Origin: Pontibacter sp. SGAir0037
Lineage (GTDB): Bacteria > Bacteroidota > Bacteroidia > Cytophagales > Hymenobacteraceae
Reading direction: 5' to 3'
Assembly (NCBI RefSeq): GCF_005491705.1
Contig: NZ_CP028092.1
Location: 4,340,001 to 4,404,000 of the forward strand
DNA: 64,000 nt
This document shows positions 19,037-27,618 of the stretch, in pieces. Position numbers and translations under genes: made by a program. The first letter of the stretch is position 1. Every line of letters begins with the position of its first letter. The notes below the pieces were generated by a model, which was not told the DNA's origin, did no database searches, and was given only the letters and a program-made list of their open reading frames with translations.

Positions 19037-19067
19037 CATAATTTTCATCTATTAAAGCAAAACAACT

Positions 19068-19772
19068 ATGAGTATTTCAGCAAACTATAAAAATGAATTC
19101 CGCAAGTTTGCCGTGTATGGCCAGGGCTTGAATGGCTTAACCGTAGACAGGTATATGAACCACGTAGAAAGTATAGCAAGGCAACACCAGGTACAGAACA
19201 TGACCCGCTCTGTTATTGAAGAACGCCCCACTAACTTTCGTGAAATCGATGTGTTCTCGCGGCTCATGATGGACCGGATCATCTTCCTGGGAACACAGGT
19301 AGAGGAGAACATTGCCAACATCATTACAGCACAGCTTCTTTTCCTGGAATCGGCTGATGCTAAGAAAGATATCCTGCTTTACATCAACAGCCCTGGTGGT
19401 TCTGTATATGCCGGCTTAGGTATTTATGATACCATGCAGTATGTAAGTCCCGATGTAGCTACAATCTGTACAGGCTTGGCTGCCTCCTTTGGCGCTGTAC
19501 TGCTGGCTGGTGGTGCAGCTGGTAAACGCTCTGCCCTGCCTCATGCCCGCATTATGATTCACCAGCCGCTGGGAGGCGTGCAGGGGCAGGCCTCCGATAT
19601 AGAAATTACTGCCCGTGAAGTGCTAAAGCTGAAGAAAGAACTATACGAAATTATTGCCTTACACAGCGGCAAAAGCTACGAAGAGATTCATGACAACGCT
19701 GACCGTGATTACTGGATGCGCGCAGAGGAGGCAAAAGCATATGGTATTATTGATGAGGTGCTGGTAAGATAA
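19068..19772 (+). CDS. clpP: ATP-dependent Clp protease proteolytic subunit ClpP
   Basis: A 234-residue serine protease subunit that forms the double heptameric chamber fed by ClpX or ClpC. The catalytic Ser is S140 in GLAASFGAV and the His is H165 in IMIHQPLGG; the Asp lies further on in the NADRDYW region. The YINSPGG segment forms part of the oxyanion hole. It is about 40 residues longer at the N-terminus than E. coli ClpP. clpX is not adjacent in this window. Confidence 0.95.
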   Translation: MSISANYKNEFRKFAVYGQGLNGLTVDRYMNHVESIARQHQVQNMTRSVIEERPTNFREIDVFSRLMMDRIIFLGTQVEENIANIITAQLLFLESADAKKDILLYINSPGGSVYAGLGIYDTMQYVSPDVATICTGLAASFGAVLLAGGAAGKRSALPHARIMIHQPLGGVQGQASDIEITAREVLKLKKELYEIIALHSGKSYEEIHDNADRDYWMRAEEAKAYGIIDEVLVR

Positions 19773-19795
19773 CCGATACCGCTAAAGCAGGCAGA

Positions 19796-19866
19796 GCAAC
19801 GCCATCAGATACAGGTATAAACACAGCCCGGCAGTGCAGGCGAAGGGTTTTCTCTGATGGCGTTGC
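19796..19866. terminator. Inverted repeat between convergent clpP and SDR genes
   Basis: GCAACGCCATCAGA at 19796-19809 is the exact reverse complement of 19853-19866. The 43-nt interior is long, so this is a weak terminator by itself. It begins 23 bp after the clpP stop and ends 25 bp before the convergent SDR stop. Confidence 0.5.
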
Positions 19867-19891
19867 CGCCTGAAGTGCGGTCAGATCTTGA

Positions 19892-20680
19892 TTAGAGGCA
19901 CCCTGTTCTGCCGCCATCCACAGCTATACTTACACCGTTGATGTATGCTGCTGCAGGAGAGGCCAGAAAGGCAGCAGCTGCAGCAACTTCCTCTGGTTCA
20001 GCAAAACGTTTGGCAGGTATTTCTGCCTCCATCTCTGCCTGTATCTCTTCTTTGCTTTTTCCTGTTTTGCCGGCCCTGCTTTCAATCAGGGAATAAATAC
20101 GCCCTGTTTTCGTCGACCCGGGCAGTACATTGTTTACAGTAATACCGAATTCCCCCAGCTCATTAGCCATTGTTTTGGCCCAGCTTGCCACAGCTCCCCG
20201 AATAGTATTCGATACACCCAAACCAGGCAACGGCTGTTTCACCGATGTGCTGATAATGTTGATGATCCTGCCATAGCGGGCTTCTTTCATAAAAGGAACC
20301 ACCGCCTGCACCAACTGATGGTTATTGATCAGGTGCATGTTAAAGGCAGTTAGAAACTCTTCTGGTTTGGCATCGGCAATAGCACCACCCGGAGGGCCTC
20401 CTGTATTATTTACCAGAATATGTATTTGGTGCTGCTGCTGTAAATACGCCTTCATAACGAGTTCCAGATCACTTGGCTGTGCAAAATCAGCTATCAGGTA
20501 ATCGTGCTGCTGTCCCTGGCTTGCATCAAGCTCCTGCGCAATCTCTATTAGTTTGGCTTCGTTGCGGGCTACCAATGTTACGCTGGCCCCTAACAAAGCG
20601 AGTTCAATGGCAACGGCTTTACCAATGCCCTGGGTGCTGCCGCATACAATGGCTCTTTTTCCTGTCAGGCTTAAATCCAT
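19892..20680 (-). CDS. Atypical SDR oxidoreductase lacking the YxxxK motif
   Basis: A 262-residue classical-length SDR. The cofactor site is a variant glycine motif, GSTQGIGKA, and NNTGGPPGG replaces the usual NNAG. The catalytic Ser is kept in NIISTSV, but where YxxxK is expected the sequence reads VSNTIRG, so the Tyr is Ser and the Lys is Arg. This matches the known group of beta-ketoacyl-ACP-reductase-like SDRs without a perfect catalytic tetrad. The reaction is therefore unknown; annotations as FabG would be unsafe. It is transcribed alone and convergent with clpP. Confidence 0.82.
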   Translation of the reverse strand: MDLSLTGKRAIVCGSTQGIGKAVAIELALLGASVTLVARNEAKLIEIAQELDASQGQQHDYLIADFAQPSDLELVMKAYLQQQHQIHILVNNTGGPPGGAIADAKPEEFLTAFNMHLINNHQLVQAVVPFMKEARYGRIINIISTSVKQPLPGLGVSNTIRGAVASWAKTMANELGEFGITVNNVLPGSTKTGRIYSLIESRAGKTGKSKEEIQAEMEAEIPAKRFAEPEEVAAAAAFLASPAAAYINGVSIAVDGGRTGCL

Positions 20681-21029
20681 ATTCTAAAGATATACAAGTT
20701 AATTAATGAAGGGTGCTGTTTTTTATGGACATCTGATCTCGCCTAAAGTTTAATGCATAGTTCTGATTATTTATTGTTTTAAAGCACAAGCTTCAAAACA
20801 AGCTTTTAAACAGGATATTCGGAGAACTAATGCTCTAAAGCAAATTGCCTGGCCTTTCCTTTTTTTGTTTCTGAATGATTCCGTGTTTCCCAGATTAGGA
20901 AAAAAGTCTGATAATGCTTTATTGTAAGCATTTGATTTATAACGAGTAGTAGATTTTTTGTTTTCTGGCATCAGAGTTGAATATAGGGAGGCAAGCCTAA
21001 AGTAGTACAAGTTTTTAACAACCGATCCC
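20681..21029. other. AT-rich gap with a small hairpin
   Basis: About 350 bp without a gene. The sequence is markedly AT-rich compared with the next coding region. AATGCTT at 20913-20919 pairs with AAGCATT at 20926-20932 to form a small hairpin. No promoter that fits the Bacteroidota consensus was identified in front of the 21030 gene. Confidence 0.45.
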
Positions 21030-21416
21030 ATGAAGAAGTACCTGACCTTTCTAGCAATAGTAGCCCTGGCAGCATTCGTGAACGTGTCCTCTGCTTTTGC
21101 CAGCGGTTCGGTGTCTACGCTCTCCTCTACCGAGAAGAGGGTTGTGACGACGCTGCTGCAGAAAGAGATCAACCGCGACCTGATCCTGGAGCTGGAGCTC
21201 AACGAGATGCAGTACATCAAGCTCAAGGAGCTCAACCGCAAGTTCAAGCGCGACACCCAGTCTTCCCAGCTCCTGCTGGCGTCGGCTGAACTGGACGCCA
21301 AGGCCCAGGAACTGGTGAACACCTACGCCCAGGCCGTTACCGACATCCTCACCGAAAAGCAGCTGAACGCCTTCATCACCAACCAGACCGTGCAGCTCAC
21401 CCAGGTGACCAAGTAA
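21030..21416 (+). CDS. Small exported protein, LTxxQ/Spy-like, unusual codon choice
   Basis: A 128-residue protein with a signal peptide cleaved near SAFA-S. The mature part is an alpha-helical hairpin with LNEMQYIKLKELNRKFK and ILTEKQLNAFI; the second resembles the LTxxQ motif of Spy/CpxP-type periplasmic chaperones, which is a tentative match. Codon use stands out: from about base 21140 almost every codon ends in C or G (CTG, CTC, AAG, ACC), in contrast with neighbours. That points to very high expression or to transfer. A hairpin terminator follows at once. Confidence 0.72.
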   Translation: MKKYLTFLAIVALAAFVNVSSAFASGSVSTLSSTEKRVVTTLLQKEINRDLILELELNEMQYIKLKELNRKFKRDTQSSQLLLASAELDAKAQELVNTYAQAVTDILTEKQLNAFITNQTVQLTQVTK

Positions 21417-21446
21417 AAATTAATAACCTCTCTACATACATTGCCG

Positions 21447-21480
21447 GAAGGGCCTGCCATAGTTTTATGGCGGGCCCTTC
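21447..21480 (+). terminator. Terminator after the small exported protein
   Basis: GAAGGGCC-T-GCCATA pairs with TATGGC-G-GGCCCTTC apart from one T/G pair, around a short GTTT-type loop. The following sequence (tggtttagttgg) is moderately T-rich. It begins 30 bp after the stop. Confidence 0.75.
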
Positions 21481-21583
21481 TGGTTTAGTTGGTAATTATA
21501 AAGCCGTAATCAGTTGTAGGCAAAACAGATACCATGCAGCGTATCTAAACCTGTGTGAGCCTGATATGCCTGAGGCTGCATGT

Positions 21584-21603
21584 CCTGCTGGCAAAACAGC
21601 AGG
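21584..21603 (+). promoter_or_regulatory. Small hairpin upstream of nbaC
   Basis: CCTGCTG and CAGCAGG pair around the 6-nt loop GCAAAA. It lies 42 bp before the nbaC start and just before a TATCTTCG sequence (21611-21618) that is one mismatch from the TAnnTTTG -7 box. It may be part of the control of the kynurenine genes. Confidence 0.35.
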
Positions 21604-21645
21604 ATTCTTTCTATCTTCGTTCAAGTTAAAGCAAGAACCAGATTT

Positions 21646-22170
21646 ATGGCGATACAACGACCTTTCAACTTTAAGCAGTGGATAGAGGAGCACCGTCACC
21701 TGCTGAAGCCACCTGTAGGAAACCAGCAGGTATTTAAAGCAAACGACGACTTTATAGTGATGGTGGTAGGCGGGCCCAATGCCCGCAAAGATTACCATTA
21801 CGATGAGGGCGAAGAGTTTTTCTTTCAACTGGAAGGAGATATTGTTCTGAAAATAATTGAAGACGGTAAACCTGTGGATATTCCTATTAAAGAAGGCGAA
21901 ATATTCCTGTTACCGCCAAGGGTGCCCCACTCACCCCGCAGACCCGCTAATACAGTAGGGCTGGTGGTGGAGCGCTACCGCAAGCCAGGGGAGAAAGACG
22001 GCTTTTTATGGTTCTGCGAAAACTGCGGGCATAAACTATACGAGGAGTATGCCGATGTTACCGACATCGTGGGCCAGCTACCTGTTATCATGAATAACTT
22101 CTGGGAAAATGAAGAACACCGCACTTGTAACAACTGTGGCGAAATAATGGAGCCACCGGCTAAACTTTAA
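21646..22170 (+). CDS. nbaC: 3-hydroxyanthranilate 3,4-dioxygenase
   Basis: A 174-residue cupin that opens the ring of 3-hydroxyanthranilate, giving the precursor of quinolinate. The iron ligands read H51, E57 (in HYDEGEE) and H95 (in PPRVPHSP), the same positions as in the characterised Cupriavidus enzyme. The C-terminal CENC and CNNC pairs form the rubredoxin-like second metal site of the bacterial type. I chose the ATG at 21646 because it matches this numbering; an in-frame upstream ATG would add 22 unrelated residues. kynU follows 43 bp later. Confidence 0.95.
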   Translation: MAIQRPFNFKQWIEEHRHLLKPPVGNQQVFKANDDFIVMVVGGPNARKDYHYDEGEEFFFQLEGDIVLKIIEDGKPVDIPIKEGEIFLLPPRVPHSPRRPANTVGLVVERYRKPGEKDGFLWFCENCGHKLYEEYADVTDIVGQLPVIMNNFWENEEHRTCNNCGEIMEPPAKL

Positions 22171-22213
22171 GCGGGATTTAAAAATTACTGCTGCGGCAGT
22201 TATATACAAACGA

Positions 22214-23488
22214 ATGAATTATCAGAATAACCTTTCTTTCGCACAGGAGCAGGACCAACAAGACCCGTTAAACCACTTTAGGAACCGCTTTTACATCCCG
22301 CAGGTAAATAAGCAGGATGCCATTTACTTCTGTGGCAATTCTCTTGGCCTGCAGCCAAAATCAGTGCAGCGGTTTATTGATGATGAAATGTATAAATGGG
22401 CCAATTACGCTGTTGAAGGACATTTTACAGGTGATGAGCCCTGGTTTAACTACCATGAGCTGCTAACAGCTGCAGAGGCCCGAGTAGTGGGCGCCAAGCC
22501 TGTAGAGGTGGTGGTCATGAACCAGCTTACTGTAAACCTGCACCTGATGCTGGTTTCGTTTTACAGGCCTCAGGGGAAGCGCTTTAAAATTCTGGTGGAG
22601 GGTGGCGCGTTCCCTTCAGATCAGTATGCTTTGGAAACGCAGACAAAGTTCCATGGCTACCAACCGGATGACGCGATCATCGAGGTCTTTCCACGCGAAG
22701 GCGAGCATACCCTGCGAACCGAAGACATCCTGCAAACCATCCGGGATAATGCCGACGAGCTAGCGCTGGTGATGATGGGTGGCATTAATTACTATACCGG
22801 GCAGGTGTTCGATATGGAGGCTATTACCAGAGCAGGCCACGAAGCAGGTGCGGTAGTTGGCTTTGATCTGGCGCATGCCGCTGGTAATGTAGTGCTTCAA
22901 CTGCACGAATGGGACGTGGATTTTGCCGTGTGGTGCACGTATAAGTATATGAATTCCGGTCCTGGAGGTACATCGGGTGTATTTGTGCACGAGCGCCATA
23001 GCAACAACTCGGATATTCCGCGTTTTGCAGGCTGGTGGGGGCATAACGCCCAGGAGCGTTTCCAGATGAAAAAGGGCTTCATACCTATGGAGGGTGCAGA
23101 AGGATGGCAGCTGAGTAATGGTCAGATTTTACCATTGGCCGTGCATCGTGCCTCACTCGAAATTTTTGATGAGGCAGGTATGGAAAACCTTCGCCAGAAA
23201 AGCGAGAAACTGACAGGTTACCTGGAATATCTCATAGATGATCTGAAAGCAGACAAAAGTGTGCTGGAAATGATTACACCACGCGATCCTAAAGCCAGGG
23301 GTTGCCAATTGTCTTTATTAGTGAAGCAGGAGGCACGCGCACTTTTTAATAAGCTGATGGAGGCAAATATTATTGTAGATTTCCGCGAGCCTAATGTGAT
23401 TCGTGTAGCTCCCACGCCTCTTTACAATACTTTTGAAGAAGTGTATAAGTTCTCCGAAATTCTGCACGAGTGCCTGCCGGTTAAATAG
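22214..23488 (+). CDS. kynU: Kynureninase KynU
   Basis: A 424-residue PLP enzyme of the aminotransferase fold that cleaves 3-hydroxykynurenine (or kynurenine) to 3-hydroxyanthranilate and alanine. The FCGNSLGLQPKSV start is typical, and the PLP-binding Lys is K244 in TYKYMNSGPGG, preceded by the GFDLAHAAGNV stretch with the cofactor Asp. Its product is the substrate of the upstream nbaC enzyme. kmo, the third pathway gene, is 10 kb away in the same orientation. The first step (tryptophan dioxygenase) is not in the window. Confidence 0.95.
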   Translation: MNYQNNLSFAQEQDQQDPLNHFRNRFYIPQVNKQDAIYFCGNSLGLQPKSVQRFIDDEMYKWANYAVEGHFTGDEPWFNYHELLTAAEARVVGAKPVEVVVMNQLTVNLHLMLVSFYRPQGKRFKILVEGGAFPSDQYALETQTKFHGYQPDDAIIEVFPREGEHTLRTEDILQTIRDNADELALVMMGGINYYTGQVFDMEAITRAGHEAGAVVGFDLAHAAGNVVLQLHEWDVDFAVWCTYKYMNSGPGGTSGVFVHERHSNNSDIPRFAGWWGHNAQERFQMKKGFIPMEGAEGWQLSNGQILPLAVHRASLEIFDEAGMENLRQKSEKLTGYLEYLIDDLKADKSVLEMITPRDPKARGCQLSLLVKQEARALFNKLMEANIIVDFREPNVIRVAPTPLYNTFEEVYKFSEILHECLPVK

Positions 23489-23539
23489 GCCACTCGTGCT
23501 GCCTTTTTAGTTCAAAATTGCTTATATTTGGTGTGAGAG

Positions 23540-23926
23540 ATGCCAGAATTCAGAAAAATAATAGATAGCTACCTGAAGTACCCGCTTATGTGGGTCATGT
23601 TGCTCTGGGCGCTTACTTTGCCGGGGCAGGAGGTTGAAGTCTATCGTTTTTTAATGAAAGGGCCTGTTGCTACATCTGTTGCAGATACAGCGCAAATGCA
23701 TAAAAGCACTTCTTCTGTAAAGGCAGAAGGAGTGCAGGCTTTTCTGGATGCAAACACCTCTTCCTCTTTACATCTTGCTCCGCAGCAGGTTATTAACTGC
23801 CTCCTGCAAGTTTTTACCTTTGCTCCCCCTTCCGACGATAGTTTAAGTACTTATGCGGCTAACTATGCCTGGGTGGTGCAACTGGCGCAAATATTCCCTA
23901 TCTCTATTTTACCGAACGCGCCTTAG
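23540..23926 (+). CDS. Hypothetical protein with an N-terminal hydrophobic segment
   Basis: A 128-residue ORF with a possible signal anchor (residues 12-28, MWVMLLWALTLPG) and a Ser/Ala/Thr-rich remainder with a weak hydrophobic end. I do not recognise it. A perfect TATATTTG -7-type box at 23523-23530 ends only 9 bp before the ATG, which would give an almost leaderless mRNA; no good -33 TTTG was found at the right distance. Codon use is like the neighbours, so it may be real. Confidence 0.45.
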   Translation: MPEFRKIIDSYLKYPLMWVMLLWALTLPGQEVEVYRFLMKGPVATSVADTAQMHKSTSSVKAEGVQAFLDANTSSSLHLAPQQVINCLLQVFTFAPPSDDSLSTYAANYAWVVQLAQIFPISILPNAP

Positions 23927-24145
23927 CTACCGGTTCTCACTTCTTATACTACAAGGTGCCAGAAAACAGATGGCTGAACCTCTTCTGTAAGATAGGCGTG
24001 TTCAGGCTAAGCTGGCCATCTTCTCCATTTTATCGCATTTCATTCAGAAGTGAAGCAGGTGCTGAAGGCTTGCTGCTTTGTACGCACTAAACGCCAGCCC
24101 TGTAGCCCCGCTTTGCTTACTTCATCATTAAGAAAAAGTCGCGCT
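23927..24145. other. Short gap between small hypothetical genes
   Basis: Nothing recognised here. Hydrophobic-coding fragments are possible in several frames, but none has a start with support. Confidence 0.3.
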
Positions 24146-24331
24146 ATGGCAGATTTTTCAGTAATCCTGTCGCTGCTTTCAATGGCAGGAATAATAACTG
24201 GTATATTTTCACCTAAAAAAAGCCTCTTCTGGTATACAGGCAAGAGAAGCAGGCTGCATGCTATACTTATCTATAGCTTTTTGCTCATTCTTTCATTTTT
24301 ATTGTTCGTATTGACAGAGCGCGGTGCCTGA
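24146..24331 (+). CDS. Small hypothetical membrane protein
   Basis: A 61-residue ORF with two hydrophobic segments (about residues 4-17 and 37-56) separated by a basic turn (KKSLFWYTGKRSR). I use the ATG at 24146; the frame is open upstream to 24050, but the added residues are Cys/Arg-rich and unlikely. It is 49 bp upstream of the antiporter gene and on the same strand. The function is unknown. Confidence 0.4.
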   Translation: MADFSVILSLLSMAGIITGIFSPKKSLFWYTGKRSRLHAILIYSFLLILSFLLFVLTERGA

Positions 24332-24380
24332 TCCTGTTCAATATTTTATAGCCATTCATTTAACTGAATTATAACCTTAA

Positions 24381-26621
24381 ATGACACATTTACCGCATTT
24401 AGTTACAGACCTAGGGTTAATACTGGGCGCAGCCGGTATCACAACACTGCTTTTTAAGAAGCTAAAGCAGCCACTGGTGCTCGGGTACATTATTGCAGGC
24501 CTACTGGTAGGGCCTAACATTGCGTTATTTCCTACTATCATCGAAATAGAAAATATCAACATCTGGGCTGAGATTGGCGTTATTTTCCTGCTTTTCAGCC
24601 TGGGACTTGAGTTCAGCTTTAAAAAATTAGTAAAAGTAGGAGGCTCTTCGTCTGTTATGGCGCTGGTAGAAGTAGTGGTCATGCTGCTGCTCGGCTACCT
24701 GACAGGTAAGCTTTTGGGCTGGTCTACAATGGATAGTATCTTTCTGGGAGGTATTTTATCCATTTCATCCACCACTATTATCATCAGGGCCTTTGATGAG
24801 CTGGGGGTAAAGTCGCAGCGCTTCGCCGGGTTGGTATTTGGTGTACTGATTGTAGAAGACCTGGTGGCTATCCTCTTGCTGGTGCTGCTTTCTACAGTAG
24901 CGGTGAGCCAGCAGTTTGCAGGTGCCGAAATGCTGGCAGCCGTACTAAAGCTGGCCTTTTTCCTGGTGCTGTGGTTTCTGGCAGGTATCTTCCTGATCCC
25001 GACTTTCCTGAAAAAAGCAAGTAAGCTCATGAACGACGAAACCTTACTGATCGTTTCCATTGCGCTTTGCCTGCTCATGGTTATTCTGGCAGCCCAAGTT
25101 GGCTTTTCGCCTGCTTTAGGTGCCTTTATTATGGGTTCTATACTGGCAGAAACCACCAAGGCAGAGAAAATTGAGCACCTGGTAGCCTCGGTTAGGGATT
25201 TGTTTGGTGCCATTTTCTTCGTATCGGTGGGCATCCTGATCAACCCGCAGGTAATCGTAGAATATGCAGGCCCTATAGCCATTATTACGGTGGTCACGCT
25301 GCTGGGAAAAGTATTCAGCATTACAAGTGGTGGCCTGATGGCGGGGCAGGGGCTGAAGACCTCTATACAATCCGGAATGAGTGTATCGCAGATAGGAGAG
25401 TTTTCTTTTATTATTGCTACGCTGGGCCTTACGCTAAATGTAACCAGCGACTTTCTGTATCCTGTAGCAGTGGCAGTTTCGGCAATAACCACTTTTACTA
25501 CACCTTACATGATCCGGCTGTCAGAGCCACTCTATCGGTCGGTGGAGGCGATACTGCCTGCTACCTGGAAAACATCTTTAAACGAGTATAGTTCGGGCAC
25601 ACAGGTTATAAGCACAACCAGCGACTGGAATAAACTGTTGCGCTCTTATGCCATTAACCTGGTGGTTTATTCTGTGCTGATCATTTCTATTGTGCTGCTG
25701 TCGGCCCAGTACCTGAACCCTTTTATTATAGAGAATTTTATTCGCGGGCTCTGGGGCGATATTGTTACCACAGCTATTACACTTGTGTTTATGGCCCCGT
25801 TTCTCTGGGCGCTGGCGGTGCACCATCCGCAACAGGAGGCACAGGGGCGCATCTGGGCCAACAGGAACTTCCGGAGCATGATTATTGTGCTGGAATTTGC
25901 CAGGATAGGTATTGCCATTCTGTTTATCGGTTTCCTGCTGCACCAGTTTTTTGCCATAGAAACCTCTCTTATCATAGGGTTGATCATTGTTGCGCTACTG
26001 GCAGTCTTTTCACGTAAAATTCAGAACTTTTATATTCGTATAGAGAACCGTTTTATGGCAAACCTGAACGAGCGGGAGAAAAGTGCCGCAAAAAAAATGC
26101 ACTATACAATTGCTCCTTGGGATGCCCACCTGATTAGCTTTGATATTGAAGCTACGTCGGCTGTGGTTGGTAAGTCTTTAGTAGAGCTGCAGGTAAGAGA
26201 AAAGTACGGTGTAAATGTGGCGGTAATAGAACGTGGCGACTATACGATTATGGCGCCTACCCGCAATGAGCGGATTTTCCCCGGAGACAAAATTTACGTA
26301 TTCGGATCGGATGAGCAAATGGAGCATTTCAGGCAGTTTGTAGAGTCTGAGACAGAGGTTACCGCAAAAGCTAACGCTGTAAAAGAAGACGTGAAACTAC
26401 AGAAGCTGGTGGTATCGGCCAACTCTATGCTATTACATAAAACAATTCGTGAAGCAGGGGTAAGAGAGACAACAAAAGGTTTGATTGTAGGTATTGAAAA
26501 AAAAGGCGAACGAATCCTGAACCCGGATTCTGAACTGGTTTTTGAAGAGGGAGATGTCGTCTGGATCGTGGGAAGCCCCTGGCGAATCAGACAGCTGGAA
26601 GCTACCAGCAGCCATTCATGA
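24381..26621 (+). CDS. CPA2 cation:proton antiporter with extra membrane block and two RCK-C-like domains
   Basis: A 746-residue protein. Residues 1-385 are a Kef-type CPA2 transporter with about 12 helices (LGYIIAGLLVGP at the start; SSTTIIIRAFDELG and GFSPALGAFIMGS as landmarks). A second block of about four helices lies at 415-555. The C-terminus carries two RCK-C-type ligand-binding domains (about 580-660 and 675-742), each ending in a GD-V/I-VWIVGS or GDKIYVFGS pattern. There is no NAD-binding TrkA-N domain. An MscS gene starts 27 bp downstream and is probably in the same transcript. Function in K+ or Na+ homeostasis is inferred. Confidence 0.88.
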   Translation: MTHLPHLVTDLGLILGAAGITTLLFKKLKQPLVLGYIIAGLLVGPNIALFPTIIEIENINIWAEIGVIFLLFSLGLEFSFKKLVKVGGSSSVMALVEVVVMLLLGYLTGKLLGWSTMDSIFLGGILSISSTTIIIRAFDELGVKSQRFAGLVFGVLIVEDLVAILLLVLLSTVAVSQQFAGAEMLAAVLKLAFFLVLWFLAGIFLIPTFLKKASKLMNDETLLIVSIALCLLMVILAAQVGFSPALGAFIMGSILAETTKAEKIEHLVASVRDLFGAIFFVSVGILINPQVIVEYAGPIAIITVVTLLGKVFSITSGGLMAGQGLKTSIQSGMSVSQIGEFSFIIATLGLTLNVTSDFLYPVAVAVSAITTFTTPYMIRLSEPLYRSVEAILPATWKTSLNEYSSGTQVISTTSDWNKLLRSYAINLVVYSVLIISIVLLSAQYLNPFIIENFIRGLWGDIVTTAITLVFMAPFLWALAVHHPQQEAQGRIWANRNFRSMIIVLEFARIGIAILFIGFLLHQFFAIETSLIIGLIIVALLAVFSRKIQNFYIRIENRFMANLNEREKSAAKKMHYTIAPWDAHLISFDIEATSAVVGKSLVELQVREKYGVNVAVIERGDYTIMAPTRNERIFPGDKIYVFGSDEQMEHFRQFVESETEVTAKANAVKEDVKLQKLVVSANSMLLHKTIREAGVRETTKGLIVGIEKKGERILNPDSELVFEEGDVVWIVGSPWRIRQLEATSSHS

Positions 26622-26648
26622 ACCAATTATAAGAAATAAGCTAGCTAC

Positions 26649-27587
26649 ATGCGGGAAATAGAACATTGGATTGAAGAAGCAGTAGGTCTGACGGCCATCA
26701 CGCAGGAGAACATATTGTCTTCTCTACTGGTGCTTCTGGGGCTTTGGCTGCTCAGCAGAATCCTGCTGCGGGTGGTGTCGCGGCGGGAGCAGGATTCGCG
26801 TAAGCTTTATCAGTGGAAGAAAACCACTAACTATGTGGTAACCGGGCTGGGTATCCTGCTCCTGATCAACATCTGGTTCAACGGCTTTCAACCTATTGCC
26901 ACTTTCCTGGGGCTGCTGTCAGCGGGCCTGGTGGTGGCGCTGCGGGACCCGATTATGAACATGTTCGGCTGGGTGTTTCTGATCTGGAAGCGGCCTTTTA
27001 AAGTAGGCGACAGAATTAAGGTGAACGAACACACAGGCGATGTCATTGATATTAAGCTTTTCCAGTTTACCCTGAATGAGCTGGGGGTGTGGGTGGATTC
27101 GGAGCAGGCAACAGGCCGGATTGTGCATATCCCGAACAGCCACGTGTTTACAAGAGCGTTAATCAACTACAACTATGGGTTTCCGTTTCTCTGGCATGAA
27201 GTGCAGGTGCGTATTACCTTCGAAAGTAACTGGCAAAAAGCGAAATCTATATTAGAGGAAATTGGTGCGAAATATTCTGTTGAGCTGAGTGAGGCGGCGC
27301 AGCAACGGATAAGGGTGGAGGCGCAACGGCATTTAATCTTTTACAATAATTACAATGCCAGGGTATATACCAAGGTGCGAGAAAACGGAATACAGCTCAC
27401 TATTCGTTACCTTTCCAATGTAAGTGGCCGTCGGGAAAGTGAAAATAAAATCTGGCAAGATGTTTTAACGCAGTTTATGGCCTCGCCAGACATACGTTTT
27501 GCCTACCCGACCACACGCTTTTACCAGTCTCCGGGAGACCAGGAGCAAGAGCAGCGAGAAGGTTCCTCCGGGCTTCTGCTGCCTTAG
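26649..27587 (+). CDS. MscS-family small mechanosensitive channel
   Basis: A 312-residue channel that lets osmolytes escape on hypo-osmotic shock. It has two or three N-terminal helices. The pore helix and following loop are clear: FLGLLSAGLVVALRDPIMN, then WKRPFKVGDRIKV, the MscS signature at the start of the cytoplasmic beta domain. The C-terminal alpha-beta domain follows. It sits 27 bp behind the CPA2 antiporter gene, a pairing that suggests combined response to osmotic stress. Confidence 0.9.
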   Translation: MREIEHWIEEAVGLTAITQENILSSLLVLLGLWLLSRILLRVVSRREQDSRKLYQWKKTTNYVVTGLGILLLINIWFNGFQPIATFLGLLSAGLVVALRDPIMNMFGWVFLIWKRPFKVGDRIKVNEHTGDVIDIKLFQFTLNELGVWVDSEQATGRIVHIPNSHVFTRALINYNYGFPFLWHEVQVRITFESNWQKAKSILEEIGAKYSVELSEAAQQRIRVEAQRHLIFYNNYNARVYTKVRENGIQLTIRYLSNVSGRRESENKIWQDVLTQFMASPDIRFAYPTTRFYQSPGDQEQEQREGSSGLLLP

Positions 27588-27618
27588 GTCCTGTATTCCT
27601 GGTCTTGATTTTTAACAG

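Noticed and set aside
20771..21322. A 183-codon minus-strand frame across the AT-rich gap and the small exported protein gene
   Set aside because: Ser/Leu-rich translation; most of it is antisense to the 21030 gene, which has signal peptide and strong codon bias.
24695..25492. A 265-codon open frame on the minus strand inside the CPA2 antiporter gene
   Set aside because: Antisense shadow of a membrane protein; Ser/Thr/Pro-rich translation with no signal, domain or start context.
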